Assembly: GCA_963678705.1 (NCBI GenBank)
Contig: CAVMBN010000197.1
Location: forward strand, 248,001-312,000
Length of the DNA stretch: 64,000 nt
From: Panorpa germanica
Lineage: Eukaryota > Arthropoda > Insecta > Mecoptera > Panorpidae
Direction: 5' to 3'
Shown: positions 1 through 12,991 of the stretch, piece by piece
Position numbering within the stretch: position 1 is the stretch's first letter
Layout: every line of letters begins with the position of its first letter
Program-made: the position numbers and the translations under genes
The notes under the pieces: generated by a model
Database searches by the model: none
What the model saw: only the letters and a program-made list of their open reading frames with translations
What the model was told of the DNA's origin: nothing

Positions 1-293
1 TGGTATTTGCATGAAGCAACACAATGTTTTTCAAATGTTGCTGATAAATCCTTTTCAATTTCAGTAGCAGCCGCAGTATTTGTTTCATTGATTGTCCCGA
101 GTAATGTGATATTTGATTCCCTAAATTTATTATATGTTTCCTTTAATAAAGTTAATCTACTGGAGATTTCTCCTGTGACTATGCACGTGCTATCCAGGTC
201 TACCTCATTAATGTAATTGATCAAGTTTAATAATTGTGTTTTAATAATGCGACACTGGATGCTTTGTCTCGGCAAGTCAGACGTTTTGTAGAG
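1..293 (-). CDS. BEL/Pao-like gag, N-terminal part (partial, runs off left edge)
   Basis: An open frame on the minus strand runs from a stop at 294-296 to the window edge, about 97 codons with no internal stop. The translation includes RLTLLKETYNKFRESNITLL, a helical, charged pattern like the first part of gag in BEL/Pao elements. It lies downstream of a minus-strand LTR and primer-like site (1795-2230), where gag should begin. No ATG is visible in this frame, so the true start may be non-ATG, altered, or joined by splicing from the leader. The product would be a structural capsid precursor; no nucleic-acid-binding or protease motif falls in the visible part. The family call rests on context plus weak similarity. 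Confidence 0.45.
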
Positions 294-354
294 TTATGTA
301 AGGAAACGTTGAAAAGTGAAAAAGAAAGAATTTAGGTAATCAAATATAGATTGC

Positions 355-1400
355 GTTATATCGCAATAATTGTTTGTAAATAATTTGGAACGTGTGTATA
401 AATAGTTGTAAATAATAATTGTTTAAATTATTTAATAAAGTTTGTATAAAAATATCGTTCGTGTAGCTAAGGATATTAACATCTCTGTGTTACTCGTGTT
501 TGTTAAAAATTGTAATTGTAAATAATTGTAAATTATTATAATAATAATGTTTGCAATGATTGTTCATAAATAATTTGGTACGTGTGTATAATGTGGTTTG
601 TGAGAAATAATGAATATCCAAATTATTTAATGAAACTTGTATAAAAATATCGTTAGTGTAGAAACGAATATTATTATCTCTCTGTCACACGTGTTTGTTA
701 ACAATTCTAAATTGTAAATGTAATTGTTGTACATGAGATTGTGCAACAGAGCTTTTCAAAGTATTGAAAAATGTATTTTTGTTGTATTGCAATTGTAATA
801 ATTGTAATACTAATGTTTGCAATGATTGTTCATAAATAATTTGGTAAGTGTGTATAATGTGGTTTGTGAGAAAAAATGAATATCCAAATTATTTAATGAA
901 GCTTGTATAAAAATATCGTTAGTGTAGAAACGAATATTAATATCTCTGTGTTACACGTGTTTGTTAAAAATTGTAAATTGAAAAATGTAATTGTTGTGCG
1001 TTAGATTGTGTAACAGAGCTTTGCAAAAGTATTGAAAAATGTATTTTTGTTATATAGTAATTGTAAATAATTGTAATAATAATATTTGCAATGATTGTTT
1101 ATAAATAATTTGGTCAATGGTTTGTGAATATCCAAAATTATTTAATAAAGCTTGTATAAAAATATCGTTAGTGTAGAAACGAATATTAATATCTCTCTGT
1201 TGCACGTGTTAATTAAAGATTGTACGTTGTACATGTAATTGTTGTACGTGAGATTGTGTAACAGAGCTTTGCAAATTATTAAAATATGAATTTTGTTGTG
1301 TTGTAATGATTGTTTATAAATAACTTGGTGATTGGTTTGATAAAAATGATGAATGTTCAAGTTATTTAATAAACCTTGCAAAAAATATCGTCCAATTCAG
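355..1400. repeat. Tandem repeats in the BEL-like leader (about 5 copies, 200-260 bp)
   Basis: The core TTGTATAAAAATATCGTT recurs near 440, 638, 903 and 1151, with a decayed copy near 1375. Each copy is followed by similar text ending in a CACGTGTTTGTTAA-like stretch and preceded by a degenerate AATTATTTAATAAA. The array lies between the primer-binding-like site and the gag-like frame, so it would be in the untranslated leader of the element. No coding capacity is seen. Confidence 0.75.
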
Positions 1401-1794
1401 AGACAGATAATAATACGGCTCTTTCTACTCTACTTTCTAAGTGTTGATAAGGGTTGTAAGTTTTAAATAATTGTTGCACACACAATACACAGTAATATAA
1501 ATTGAAACTATGGATTATAGGAAGTGTAATATGAAATGAAAATGAACTTAGCTTGTTTTGATGCTATGCTGTAGTGTTTCAGGGCTGTGTCTGCTTTGTA
1601 TTCTTGTAGATTTGCTGATCCGTTTGTACATAGGCCTCTAGTTCGGGTTCCTATACTGAATTCGGTCGGCGTGTTGAAGTGGCAGGTAGCTTTGGTTTTT
1701 TATATATGTCCGTGTGTCGGTTGATTTGTAGCGATGTTGAAATATTATTTAAGCTACTTGCTGGTTAAATTTGTCTTTGGATATATGACGATAT
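1401..1794 (-). other. Rest of the BEL-like leader, non-coding
   Basis: This is non-repeated sequence between the tandem array and the primer site. I see no open frame of note or known motif. It is assigned to the element only by position. Confidence 0.4.
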
Positions 1795-1811
1795 CCGTTC
1801 TCGAAGGACCA
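1795..1811 (-). promoter_or_regulatory. Putative tRNA primer-binding site
   Basis: On the minus strand the sequence is TGGTCCTTCGAGAACGG, three bases after the LTR end. Many BEL/Pao elements have a TGGTCCTTCGA-type sequence at this position. The initial TGG is what is expected for pairing with a tRNA 3' CCA end. Confidence 0.55.
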
Positions 1812-1814
1812 AAA

Positions 1815-2230
1815 TGTTAATTAATGAAACAGCTTAATTAATAATAAACACAACACATGGATTTTATATAATATTAACACTTAACAATTTATTTAATATG
1901 GTACAACAATTAAAAACAATAATTTTAATAACTAAGTTTGAAATTAGAAAGGTTCAAGGAAGCAAGATTGTATTTTATATTATAAAAGCACGTGGTATTT
2001 ATTAATACATCTTTGAGCACGCGGTATTTGAGTAATATTTATTTGAGTTGTATTTTGTGAATTGAGAGGTCTTATTTGCTTGGAGTTTGTAGTAAAAAGA
2101 AAAATTTTAAATGTATTTTATGACTAAAGTAAAAAATAGTATGGTGAAGAGAAGAAGGGAACATCCCTTCTGGCAAGTATAACTAACTTGTGACGTCACA
2201 GCAACCAACACAAATGGTTCTGGCACATGT
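1815..2230 (-). mobile_element. LTR of a BEL/Pao-like element (5' LTR, minus strand)
   Basis: The inner end is set by ACA on the minus strand (plus TGTTAATT at 1815) directly before the primer-like site. The outer end is not exact: ACA-ending candidates lie between about 2208 and 2230, near the TGACGTCA at 2192-2199. No second LTR is in the window because the body runs off the left edge, so LTR length and target duplication cannot be confirmed. Confidence 0.45.
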
Positions 2231-2422
2231 GGCGTCTGTTGGTTTTATCAACCTGATAATACTAAAAAGATCTACTGAACCCAAAGAAAAAATGAAATAT
2301 TTTGAGTTCAGACATATTTAAAAATCTTATGCAATAATATTATTTAGATTATTAATTGATTTTATGAGTAAATGTTTAATGAGAACAATTCCACTTTTCC
2401 TGGCTTAAGTTGAATTTGTCCA

Positions 2423-4571
2423 TATATTAAAAGCAGTCCTTTATAGTAAATAAAGATAGTACATATTATAAAATAATGTATACTACTGACATATAACACA
2501 TGATTTCACAAGATTTCGATGGTGTGAGCATGGAGTGCAATGCAAGTGGAGTCTATTAAAATTATTTTGGTAATAAATCGAACTTTAAATTACATAGCTA
2601 ATCAGTTCATTTAAGCAAATATTGAAATGATAATGGACTGTAGAAGTATAAGGTAACTGAAATATTATAATAAAGTATATACATTCACCAGTAAGTGTCT
2701 TATATTATTGTTTTAATATAGGAAAATTAAACGCGAACGAATAATAGAACGAAGAATAGAGAGCAAAAGTTTTAAAAAAATTGTGGAAATGACAGTTGTT
2801 TGGAAAATCTGATTGATTTTTCTTTGTAAAATATTGCGTTACGAAGCCCTAATCTTTCAAAGCAATTAGCAGTCCCCTTAAAGTACTGACAATATTTTAA
2901 ACAGTACGGTCTACTCCACTTGTTATTTCAAAAATTATCCGCCAGGTTCGCCTTTGTATACAAATTTTGTATCATTCAAATCATTCTTCATTAGTAATCT
3001 GTACTGCTAACAGTGCAAAATATATTCGTTGCAGAAAAGTTTTTGAGAATTTTTTCGTCATACAGTTATAAATTTTTAAAATATATTTGTGTGTGTGATC
3101 CAGTTTCAAAAATTGTTATACATATAATTTGCGAAAGGTAATTCCAATTTGATATTATTATAGATTTTTTTTATATTATACAAAATAAATTGTATAATAT
3201 TAAATTTTATATTTGAAAATGAAGTATGCTATTAATAAAAAAAAATTATAAATTTCTAAATTTTATTTAAAGGCACGGAGGCAGTTTTTACTGAAAGTAG
3301 AAATTGGGCTACATAGTTGAAATTTTGTATATGGGCTAACCTTTGTAACTTATTTACGAATCAAAAAAAAAAATCACTTATTTTAAAAAAAATTGCCAAA
3401 TTACAAATAAATAAAAAAAATATTTTTCAATTTGTTAAAAAATATATATTTTTTTAGTCAGTTTATATAAAAAATTATTTGTTCTTGTATGTAAAATTAA
3501 TATAGAACGAGTTAAATATTTCAATTTAAAAATGGAAATAAAATTTAAAAAGAAATTCAATTCACACTTTATGTGTGTTTATGAAATAGAAAAGTCAAGT
3601 CGTGAAAGTGCCTGTAGCTGCAATCGGTGCATATCTTGGTTAAAGTAAAAAAGAGATATACTTATGCATACGTTGTATTAAAACAAACAAGACCGATATA
3701 TAATTTTAATTTTTATAAGAATACTAGCTGACCCAGCAAACGTTGTTTTGCCATATACGTCATTTCTAGAAAATATGTTTTCAGCAAATATTTTTTTTTA
3801 AGAAATACATGAAAATTATAGTATAATACAATTATTATATTCGATTGCCATCTTGTGGATCTGTGGATGGAACAGAATAATATAAAAATCGCGATTTAAA
3901 ATCATGGGTTGATCGTTTAATGGTAAAATTTTAGAATTAAATGTAATTTTTTATGCTGAATCATAAAAGAATAAAAACAAATATTTTTGTCCTAAAAATA
4001 AAAAGTAAGTTTTAGGGGTGGACCACCCTTAACATTAAGAGGTATAAAAAATATATGTTGGCCGATTTTTAGACCTACCCGATAAGCACACAAAATTTTA
4101 TCAAACTCGGTTTAGCCGTTTCGGAAGAGTTTGGGAACAAACAGCGCGACACGAGAATTTTATATATAAGACGCGATTTAAAATCAGAGGTTGATCGTAT
4201 AAGAATAAAAATTTAGAATTAAATGTATTTTTCAATGCTGAATCATAAAAAAATAAAAACAAAAAATTTTGTCTCAAAAATAAAAATAATATTTCTGGGG
4301 TAGACCACCCTTAACATTAAGGGGTGTGAAAAATATATGTTGGCCGATTCTCAAACATACTTGTTATGCACACAAAATTTTATCAAAATCGATTTAGCCG
4401 TTTCGTAGAAGCTTAGGAACAAAACCGCGACACGAGAATTTTATATATTATATTTTTTACTATTTTTTGACTAGTGAAGTTTTTGTATTTAAAATGGGTT
4501 TTTGAACCATGGCTTAAGCCCTATTCCCACTTACTGAGTTTTAATGTTAATAGAAAGAAATAAAATTAAAT
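2423..4571. repeat. Macro-repeat unit 1 (2149 bp)
   Basis: This is the most diverged of units 1-3 and the shortest, because it carries only two internal subrepeats. Its CTAGCTGACC block starts near 3725. Its left flank differs from the inter-unit junctions, so it is the array edge. Confidence 0.85.
3890..4445. repeat. Internal tandem subrepeats of unit 1 (2 copies, ~280 bp)
   Basis: Copies start at about 3890 and 4171 with GCGATTTAAAATCA. Each ends with CGACACGAGAATTTTATATA. Each contains GGGTGGACCACCCTTAACATTA-like text, itself a short GGGTGG..CCACCC inverted repeat, and a TTTAGCCGTTTCG stretch typical of abundant insect interspersed-repeat tails. Confidence 0.8.
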
Positions 4572-6967
4572 ATATTAAAAGCAGTCCTTTATAGTAAATA
4601 AAGATAGTAAATATTATAAAATAATGTATACTACTGACATAAAACACATGATTTCACAAGATTTCGATGGTGTGCGCATGGAGTGCAATCCAAGTGGAGT
4701 CTATCAAAATTATTTTGGTAATAAATCGAACTTTAAATTACATAGCTAATCAGTACATTTAAGCAAATATTGAAATGATAATGGACTGTAGAAGTATAAG
4801 GTAACTGAAATATTATAATATAGTATATACATTCACCAATTAGTGTCTTATATTAATGTTTTAATGTAGGAAAATAAAACGCAAACGAATAATAGAACGA
4901 AGAATAGAGAGCAAAAGTTTTAAAAAAATTGTGGAAATGACAGTTGTTTGGAAAATCTGATTGATTTTTCTTTGTAAAATATTGCGTAATGAAGCCCTAA
5001 TCTTTTAATGCAATTAGCAGTCGCCTTAAAGTACTGACAATATTTTAAACGGTACGGTCTACTCCACTTGTTAATTCAAAAATTATCCGCCAGGTTCGCC
5101 TTTGTATACAGATTTTGTATCATTCAAATCATTCTTCATTAGTAATCTGTACTGCTTAAAGTGCAAGTTATATTCGTTGCAGAAAAGTTTTTGAGAATTT
5201 TTTCGTCATACAGTTATTAATTTTTAAAATAAATTTGTGTGTGTGTGATCCAGTTTCAAAAATTGTTATACATATAATTTGCGAAAGGTAATTCCAATTT
5301 GATATTATTATAGAATTTTTTTATATTATACAAAATAAATTGTATAATATTAAATTTTATATTTGAAAATGAAGTATGCTATTAATAAAAAAAACTTAAA
5401 AATTTCTAAATTTTATTTAAAGGCACGGGGGCAGTTTTTACCGAGAGTAGAAATTGGGCTACATAGTTGAAATTTTGTATATGGGCTAACCTTTGTAACT
5501 TATTTACGAATCGAAAAAAAAAATCACTTATTTTGAAAAAAAATTGCCAAATTACAAATAAATAAAAAAAATATTTTTCAATTTGTTAAAAAATATATAT
5601 TTTTTTAGTCAGTTTATATAAAAAATTATTTGTTCTTGTATGTAAAATTAATATAGAACGAGTTAAATATTTCAATTTAAAAATGGAAATAAAAATTTAA
5701 AAAGAAATTTAATTCACACTTTATGTGTGTTTATGAAATAGAAAAGTCAAGTCGTGAAAGTGCCTGGAGCTGCAATCGGTGCATATCTTGGTTAAAGTAA
5801 AAAAGAGATGTACTTATGCATACGTTGTATTAGAACAAACAAGACCGATATATAATTTTAATTTTTATAAGAATACTAGCTGACCCGGCAAACGTTGTTT
5901 TGCCATATACGTCATTTCTAGAAAATATGTTTTAAGGAAACATTTTTTTTTAAGAATTTATAAAAATTATAGTATACTACAATTATTATATTCGATTGCC
6001 ATCTTGTCTATCTGTGGATGGAACAGAATAATATAAAAATCGCGATTAAAAATCTTGGGTTGGTCGTTTAAGGGTGAAATTTTAGAATTAAATGTATTTT
6101 TTTATGCTGAATCATACAGGAATAAATACAAAAATTTTTGTCCAAAAAATAAAAAGTAAGTTTTTGGGGTGGACCACCCTTAACATTAAGAGGTATAAAA
6201 AATATATGTTGGCCGATTTTTAGATTTACCCGATAAGCACACAAAATTTTATCAAACTCGGTTTAGCCGTTTCGGAATAGCTTGGCAACAAACACCGCGA
6301 CACGAGAATTTTATATAGACGCGATTTAAAATGAGGGGTTGATCGTATAAGAATAAAAATTTAGAAATAAATGTATTTTTCAATGCTAAATCATAAAAAA
6401 ATAAAAACAAAAAATTTTGTTCAAAAAATAAAAATAAAATTTCTGGGGTGGACTACCCTTAACATTTAGGGGTATGAAAAATAGATGTTTGCCGATTCTT
6501 AGACCTACCTGTTAAACACACAAATTTTTTTCAAAATCGGTTTAGTCGTATCGGAGGAGTTTGGGAACAAAGACCGCGACACGAGAATTTTATATATAAT
6601 ACGCGATTAAAAATCAGGGGTTAATCGTATAAAGGTGAAAATTTAGAATTAAATGTATTTTTCAATGCTAAATCATGGAAGAATAAAAACATATATTTTT
6701 GTTCAAAAAACATTTAGGGGTGTGAGAAATATATGTTGGCCGATTCTCAGACCTACCTGTTATGCACACAAAATTTTATCAAAATCGGTTTAGCCGTTTC
6801 GTAGGAGTTTGGGAACAAACACCGCGACACGAGAATTTTATATATTAGATTTTTTACTATTTTTTAACTAGTAAAGTTTTTGTATTTATAATGGGTTTTT
6901 GAACCATGGCTTAAGCCCCATTCCCACTTATTGAGTTTTAATGTTAATAGAAAGAAATAAAATTAAA
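4572..6967. repeat. Macro-repeat unit 2 (2396 bp)
   Basis: It is near-identical to unit 3, and sequence and spacing agree over the first 1.4 kb. It carries three internal subrepeats, one more than unit 1. Confidence 0.88.
6040..6845. repeat. Internal tandem subrepeats of unit 2 (3 copies)
   Basis: Copies start at about 6042, 6322 and 6603. The third is shortened in its middle (about 245 bp): the GGGTGGACC hairpin half is missing. Confidence 0.8.
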
Positions 6968-9401
6968 TATATTAAAAGCAGTCCTTTATAGTAAATAAAG
7001 ATAGTAAATATTATAAAATAATGTATACTACTGACATATAACACATGATTTCACAAGATTTCGATGGTGTGCGCATGGAGTGCAATCCAAGTGGAGTCTA
7101 TCAAAATTATTTTGGTAATAAATCGAACTTTAAATTACATAGCTAATCAGTACATTTAAGCAAATATTGAAATGATAATGGACTGTAGAAGTATAAGGTA
7201 ACTGAAATATTATAATATAGTATATACATTCACCAATTAGTGTCTTATATTAATGTTTTAATGTAGGAAAATAAAACGCAAACGAATAATAGAACGAAGA
7301 ATAGAGAGCAAAAGTTTTAAAAAAATTGTGGAAATGACAGTTGTTTGGAAAATCTGATTGATTTTTCTTTGTAAAATATTGCGTAATGAAGCCCTAATCT
7401 TTTAATGCAATTAGCAGTCGCCTTAAAGTACTGACAATATTTTAAACGGTACGGTCTACTCCACTTGTTAATTCAAAAATTATCCGCCAGGTTCGCCTTT
7501 GTATACAGATTTTGTATCATTCAAATCATTCTTCATTAGTAATCTGTACTGCTTAAAGTGCAAGTTATATTCGTTGCAGAAAAGTTTTTGAGAATTTTTT
7601 CGTCATACAGTTATTAATTTTTAAAATAAATTTGTGTGTGTGTGATCCAGTTTCAAAAATTGTTATACATATAATTTGCGAAAGGTAATTCCAATTTGAT
7701 ATTATTATAGAATTTTTTTATATTATACAAAATAAATTGTATAATATTAAATTTTATATTTGAAAATGAAGTATGCTATTAATAAAAATAAATTATAAAT
7801 TTCTAAATTTTATTTAAAGGCACGGGGGCAGTTTTTACCGAGAGTAGAAATTGGGCTACATAGTTGAAATTTTGTATATGGGCTAACCTTTGTAACTTAT
7901 TTACGAATCGAAAAAAAAAATCACTTATTTTGAAAAAAAATTGCCAAATTACTAATAAATAAAAAAAATATTTTTCAATTTGTTAAAAAATATATATTTT
8001 TTTAGTCAGTTTATATAAAAAATTATTTGTTCTTGTATGTAAAATTAATATAGAACGAGTTAAATATTTCAATTTAAAAATGGAAATAAAATTTAAAAAG
8101 AAATTCAATTCACACTTTATGTGTGTTTATGAAATAGAAAAGTCAAGTCGTGAAAGTGCCTGGAGCTGCAATCGGTGCATATCTTGGTTAAAGTAAAAAA
8201 GAGATGTACTTATGCATACGTTGTATTAGAACAAACAAGACCGATATATAATTTTAATTTTTATAAGAATACTAGCTGACCCGGCAAACGTTGTTTTGCC
8301 ATATACGTCATTTCTAGAAAATATGTTTTAAGGAAACATTTTTTTTTAAGAATTTATAAAAATTATAGTATACTACAATTATTATATTCGATTGCCATCT
8401 TGTCTATCTGTGGATGAAACAGAATAATATAAAAATCGCGATTAAAAATCTTGGGTTGGTCGTTTAAGGGTGAAATTTTAGAATTAAATGTATTTTTTTA
8501 TGCTGAATCATAAAGGAATCAATACAAAAATTTTTGTCCAAAAAATAAAAAGTAAGTTTTTGGGGTGGACCACCCCTAACATTAAGAGGTATAAAAAATA
8601 TATGTTGGCCGATTTTTAGATTTACCCGATAAGCACACAAAATTTTATCAAACTCGGTTTAGCCGTTTCGGAGGAGTTTGGCAACAAACACCGCGACACG
8701 AGAATTTTATATATTAGACGCGATTTAAAATCAGGGGTTGATCGTATAAGGTTAAAAATTTAGAATTAAATGTATTTTTCAATGATGAATCATAAAAGAA
8801 TAAAAACAAAAAACTTTGTCCAAAAAATAAAAATAAAATTTCTGGGGTGGACTACCCTTAACATTTAGGGGTATGAAAAATAAATGTTTGCCGATTTTCA
8901 GACCTACCTGTTAAACACACAAAATTTTTTCAAAATCGGTTTAGTCGTATTAGAGGAGTTTGGGAACAAAGACCGCGACACGAGAATTTTATATATTAGA
9001 TGCGATTAAAAATCAGGGGTTAATCGTATAAAGGTGAAAATTTAGAATTAAATGTATTTTTCAATGCTGAAGCATAAAAGAATAAAAACATATAATTTTG
9101 TTCAAAAAACAAAAATAAAATTTTTGAGGTGATTCACCCTTAACATTTAGGGGTGTAAAAAATAAATGTTGGCCGATTGTCAGACCTTCCTGTTATGCAC
9201 ACAAAATTTTATTAAAATCGGTTTAGCCGTTTCGTAGGAGCTTAGGAACAAACAACGCTACACAAGAATTTTATATATTAGATTTTTTACTATGATTTGA
9301 CTAGTGAAGTTTTTGTATTTAAAATGGGTTTTTGAACCAAGGCTTAAGGCCCATTCCCACTTACTGAGTTTTAATGTTAATGGAAAGAAATAAAATTAAA
9401 T
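6968..9401. repeat. Macro-repeat unit 3 (2434 bp)
   Basis: It is nearly the same as unit 2. It carries three full-length subrepeats, so it is slightly longer. Confidence 0.88.
8437..9290. repeat. Internal tandem subrepeats of unit 3 (3 copies)
   Basis: Copies start near 8439, 8720 and 9003. Here the third copy is full length, unlike its counterpart in unit 2. Confidence 0.8.
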
Positions 9402-9720
9402 ATATTAAAAGCAGTCCTTTATAGTAAATAAAGATAGTAAATATTATAAAATAATGTATACTACTGACATATAACACTTGATTTCTCAAGATTTCGATGG
9501 TGTGCGCATGTAGTGCAATTAAGTGGAGTCTATCAAAATAATTTTGGTAACAAATCGATCTTTAAATTACATAGCTAATCAGTACATTTAAGCAAATATT
9601 GAAATGATAATGGACTGTAGAAGTATAAGGTAACTGAAATATTATAATATAATATATACATTCACCAATTAGTGTCTTATATTAATGTTTTAATGTAGGA
9701 AAATAAAACGCGAACGAATA

Positions 9721-10722
9721 TCTAAAACCTCAATATTTATTCAAACTCTCCTTTCACAATATATATATAATAAAAACAGATGGGAATGTGTCTTGTGGCA
9801 AATAACTGCAACAAATGACAAAAATGTTTTAAAAAGCTGTCTCGTTGGTGTAAACATTGGTGTGTATATTCAGAAAAACAACTATTTGTTGCAGTTTTAT
9901 GCAACTGTCTATCTAGTGTGAAACCGGTATTAAGGGTCTGTTCAATGTGAATAGTCTGTTGCCGAAAAACAGAATTATTTCCAAAAATGCGCTACACGTT
10001 TTTGTTTTGCTTTTTGACAACATTAAATATGAAATGAAATTACGAATTATTTTATTGGATCCAAATTATACACGCGAAAAGACGTCGCTTTTCGAAGGGG
10101 CTAACTCTAATATAATATATAAATTTACGAATAAGTGTCTTATATTGCTGTTTTAATATAAAAAAATAATACGGTTTGTATTCAAAGTAATACTAATACA
10201 TATACCGCAATAGTTTACTTTTGAACCCAGTAATAGCGATTATAAATAATAATCCAACTCCTGACTTCTAATTTTTTACCCCACTAGTTTGTATCAGACT
10301 GCCAGGTCCGCACTGCTAATTTAACTGAAATATTTTCTGTACTAATTTCTGCTTAGCATATGCAGTGTCAATTGTTGCTATGAGTTATGACAGTCCCTAT
10401 GTTTTAAGCATACTTGTTTTAATAATATAAGTATTGTATACATAATGTTATAAAATTATTGCTATTTTCAGTTAAGAAAAAAAAGTTGAATTTTAAGATT
10501 CTTAAGGAATTAGGTGGACTAATTGGTGGTTCTAGAAAATATATGTATGTTTCTATTATAAATAATATATACATTTATGATTATATTGCCAAAAAAATTA
10601 TTAAAAGATAATAAAAATAACGGATATGCGTTTGTCGGAACACTAGCCGTCGATCATCATCGTAACATCTTCTTTTTTTTTTTTAATATATGTAAACTTC
10701 TTGTACATGTCTATTGTTCAAA
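9721..10722. mobile_element. 1-kb segment interrupting macro-unit 4
   Basis: Compared with units 1-3 the text breaks after ACGCGAACGAATA and picks up again at TAGAATAGAGAGCAAAA. The extra DNA contains a fold-back MITE-like piece (9778-9935) and otherwise unrecognised AT-rich sequence. Short open frames here have no coding features. Confidence 0.6.
9778..9935. mobile_element. MITE-like fold-back sequence
   Basis: The left part (ACTGCAACAAATGACAAAA) is roughly the inverse of the right part (CTATTTGTTGCAGTTTTATG), giving a fold-back of about 150 bp. The right end, TCTAGTGTGAAACCGGT, recurs in inverted form near 49820-49840, so this is a dispersed family. The superfamily is not determined. Confidence 0.5.
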
Positions 10723-11524
10723 TAGAATAGAGAGCAAAAATTTAAAAAAAATTGTGGAAATGACAGTAGTTTGAAAAATCTGATTGATTTTTCTTTGTAA
10801 AATATTGCGTAACGAAGCCCTAATCTCTCAAAGCAATTAGCAGTCCCCTCAAAGTACTGACAATATTTTAAAAGGTACGGTCTACTCCACTTGTTAATTC
10901 AAAAATTATCCGCCAGGTTCGCCTTTGTATACAGATTTTGTATCATTCAAATCATTCTTCATTAGTAATCTGTACTGCTAACATTGCAAGTTATATTCGT
11001 TGCAGAAAAGTTTTTGAGAATTTTTTCGTCATACAGTTATTAATTTTTAAAATAAATTTGTGTGTGTGATCCAGTTTCAAAAATTTGTATATATATAATT
11101 TGCGAAAGGTAATTCCAATTTGATATTATTATTGAATTTTTTTATATTATACAAAATAAATTGTATAATATTAAATTTTATATTTGAAAATGAAGTATGC
11201 TATTAATAATAAAAAATTATAAATTTCTAAATTTTATTTAAAGGCACGGGGGCAGTTTTTACCGAGAGTAGAAATTGGGCTACATAGTAGAAATTTTGTA
11301 TATGGGCTATCCTTTGTAACTTATTTACGAATCGAAAAAAATAATCCCTTATTTTGAAAAAAAATTGCCATTAAAAATATTTTTCAATTTGTTAAAAAAT
11401 ATATATTTTTTTAGTAAGTTTATATGAAAAATTATTCGTTTTTGTATGTAAAATTAATATAGAACGAGTTAAATATTTTAATAAAAAAATGGAAATAAAA
11501 TTTAAAAAGAAATTCAATTCACAC

Positions 11525-12124
11525 AAAAGACAGTCGTCGCTTCCGACGGAGGTAAACTCTAGTATTTATTAAATTCTCATACAAATGTCATAACGCATTA
11601 TATTATAAATTTTGCATACAGAGACTCCAAATGATTTTCAATTTTTCATGTGCATATTGTTTTTGTTTCATATGTTTAACCTTTTGCATGTACATGACAG
11701 TCCGCGTAGGTGTTTCTCATTTTTATTTATTATAAACTGTAAAGTGTAATAATATGGAAAGAAGTTTATTATAATATCTCTCTTTTGTACATTAGATACA
11801 AAAAGGAATATCTTTTGAGGGTAGATAATTTTATACATACACAAAATCCTGTCACAAATTAGTTGTTTTATTTGTATATATTTGGTCGACTTATCTTATG
11901 TGATCCTTAAATAACTATTTAACTAGCTTTTCGTGGTTTTAATCAATTTTGAAAATCATTTAAAATTGAATTAACAAAATTAATTACAGAAAATGTAAGT
12001 TTAGTTTGTTTTGATACCAGATGTTTCTTGAAGTTTATAAATCTTCAAATGTTATTACAATAAAAATTCATTAAAATAATAAAGAAACTGTCATTTTCTC
12101 ATATAATTTTAATGTTAAATATTA
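11525..12124. repeat. Segment retained only in macro-unit 4, with a family-X terminus
   Basis: It begins with AAAAGACAGTCGTCGCTTCC and continues to a ctctagta end, the reverse complement of the CTAG..CCCGTCGCAAGCGACG terminus of family X. Units 1-3 lack this terminus: they jump from TTCACAC to TTTATGTGTG. The remaining ~540 bp shows no gene. Confidence 0.6.
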
Positions 12125-12475
12125 ATACCTATGAAATAGAAAAGTCAAGTAGTGAAAGTGCCTGGAGCTGCAATCGGTGCATATCTTGGTTAAAGTAAAA
12201 AAGAGATGTACTTATGCATACGTTGTATTAGAACAAAGAAGACCGATATATAATTTTAATTTTTATAAGAATACTAGCTGACCCGGCAAACGTTGTTTTG
12301 CTATATACGTCATTTCTAGGAAATATGTTTTAAGAAAATATTTTTTTTTTTTTTAAAATACTTAAAAATCATAGTATACTACAATTATTATATTCGATTG
12401 CCATCTTGTAGATCTGTGGATGAAACAGAATAATATAAAAATTGCGATTAAAAATCATGGGTTGATCGTTTAAGA

Positions 12476-12991
12476 AATCACTTGAATCGCTGTGTATACC
12501 TTTTAAGAAACTTATGTCCCTTAGTTTTTCATCATTAATATTTCTCGCCTGGTTAAATGACATTTGAAGAATACTTTGTGAAATTTTTATAAATAAATAT
12601 CAAGAAGTAAGACAGCGAATCTTGCAGGTAACGATGTCGAGTTTTTTCTTAGATTGATTTTTCAATATTTTACAGCATTTAGAAGTCAAAATATCAATTT
12701 TTCATTAAAAAAATTAAAAACTTTGTTGTTTTAAAATACGTTCAAATAAAAAAATAAAAATAACTCGACACCGTTGCCTCGGCATTTATGTTAAGAAAGA
12801 GTGTGCAAAATTTCAAAGGTATGGGTGCAAAAGATTTTGAGCTAGAGAGGACATTGAAAAAGGCAAAAACAGGAATACACTTAACAACATAGTCCATTAA
12901 AATAAATAAATTTAAAATAATTTATCAAAATTGGAAAAACTTTGTAGGCGCCGTTTAGAAGATACCATATACGATTTTATACGATGTTACT

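Larger units (their letters stand above)
2423..12475. repeat. Four-copy macro-tandem repeat array
   Basis: The start signature ATATTAAAAGCAGTCCTTTA occurs at 2423, 4572, 6968 and 9402, giving periods of about 2149, 2396 and 2434 bp and a last unit stretched to about 3.07 kb by extra sequence. Units 2 and 3 are nearly identical, so the duplication is recent. Each unit is a mosaic: a 5' block, a minus-oriented piece of repeat family X (defined at 40427), and a block starting CTAGCTGACCCGGCAAACG followed by short tandem subrepeats. No coding frame is supported anywhere in it. Confidence 0.9.
9402..12475. repeat. Macro-repeat unit 4, interrupted and truncated
   Basis: The unit follows units 1-3 up to about 9720, resumes at about 10723, runs to about 11525, and resumes again at about 12125. 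It stops soon after the first subrepeat begins (about 12475). Two stretches (9721-10722 and 11525-12124) are absent from the other units. Confidence 0.8.

Noticed and set aside
2423-12475. CRISPR-like or gene-bearing reading of the repeated array
   Set aside because: Repeats are kilobase-scale mosaics without regular short spacers, and no protein-like frame occurs in any unit.
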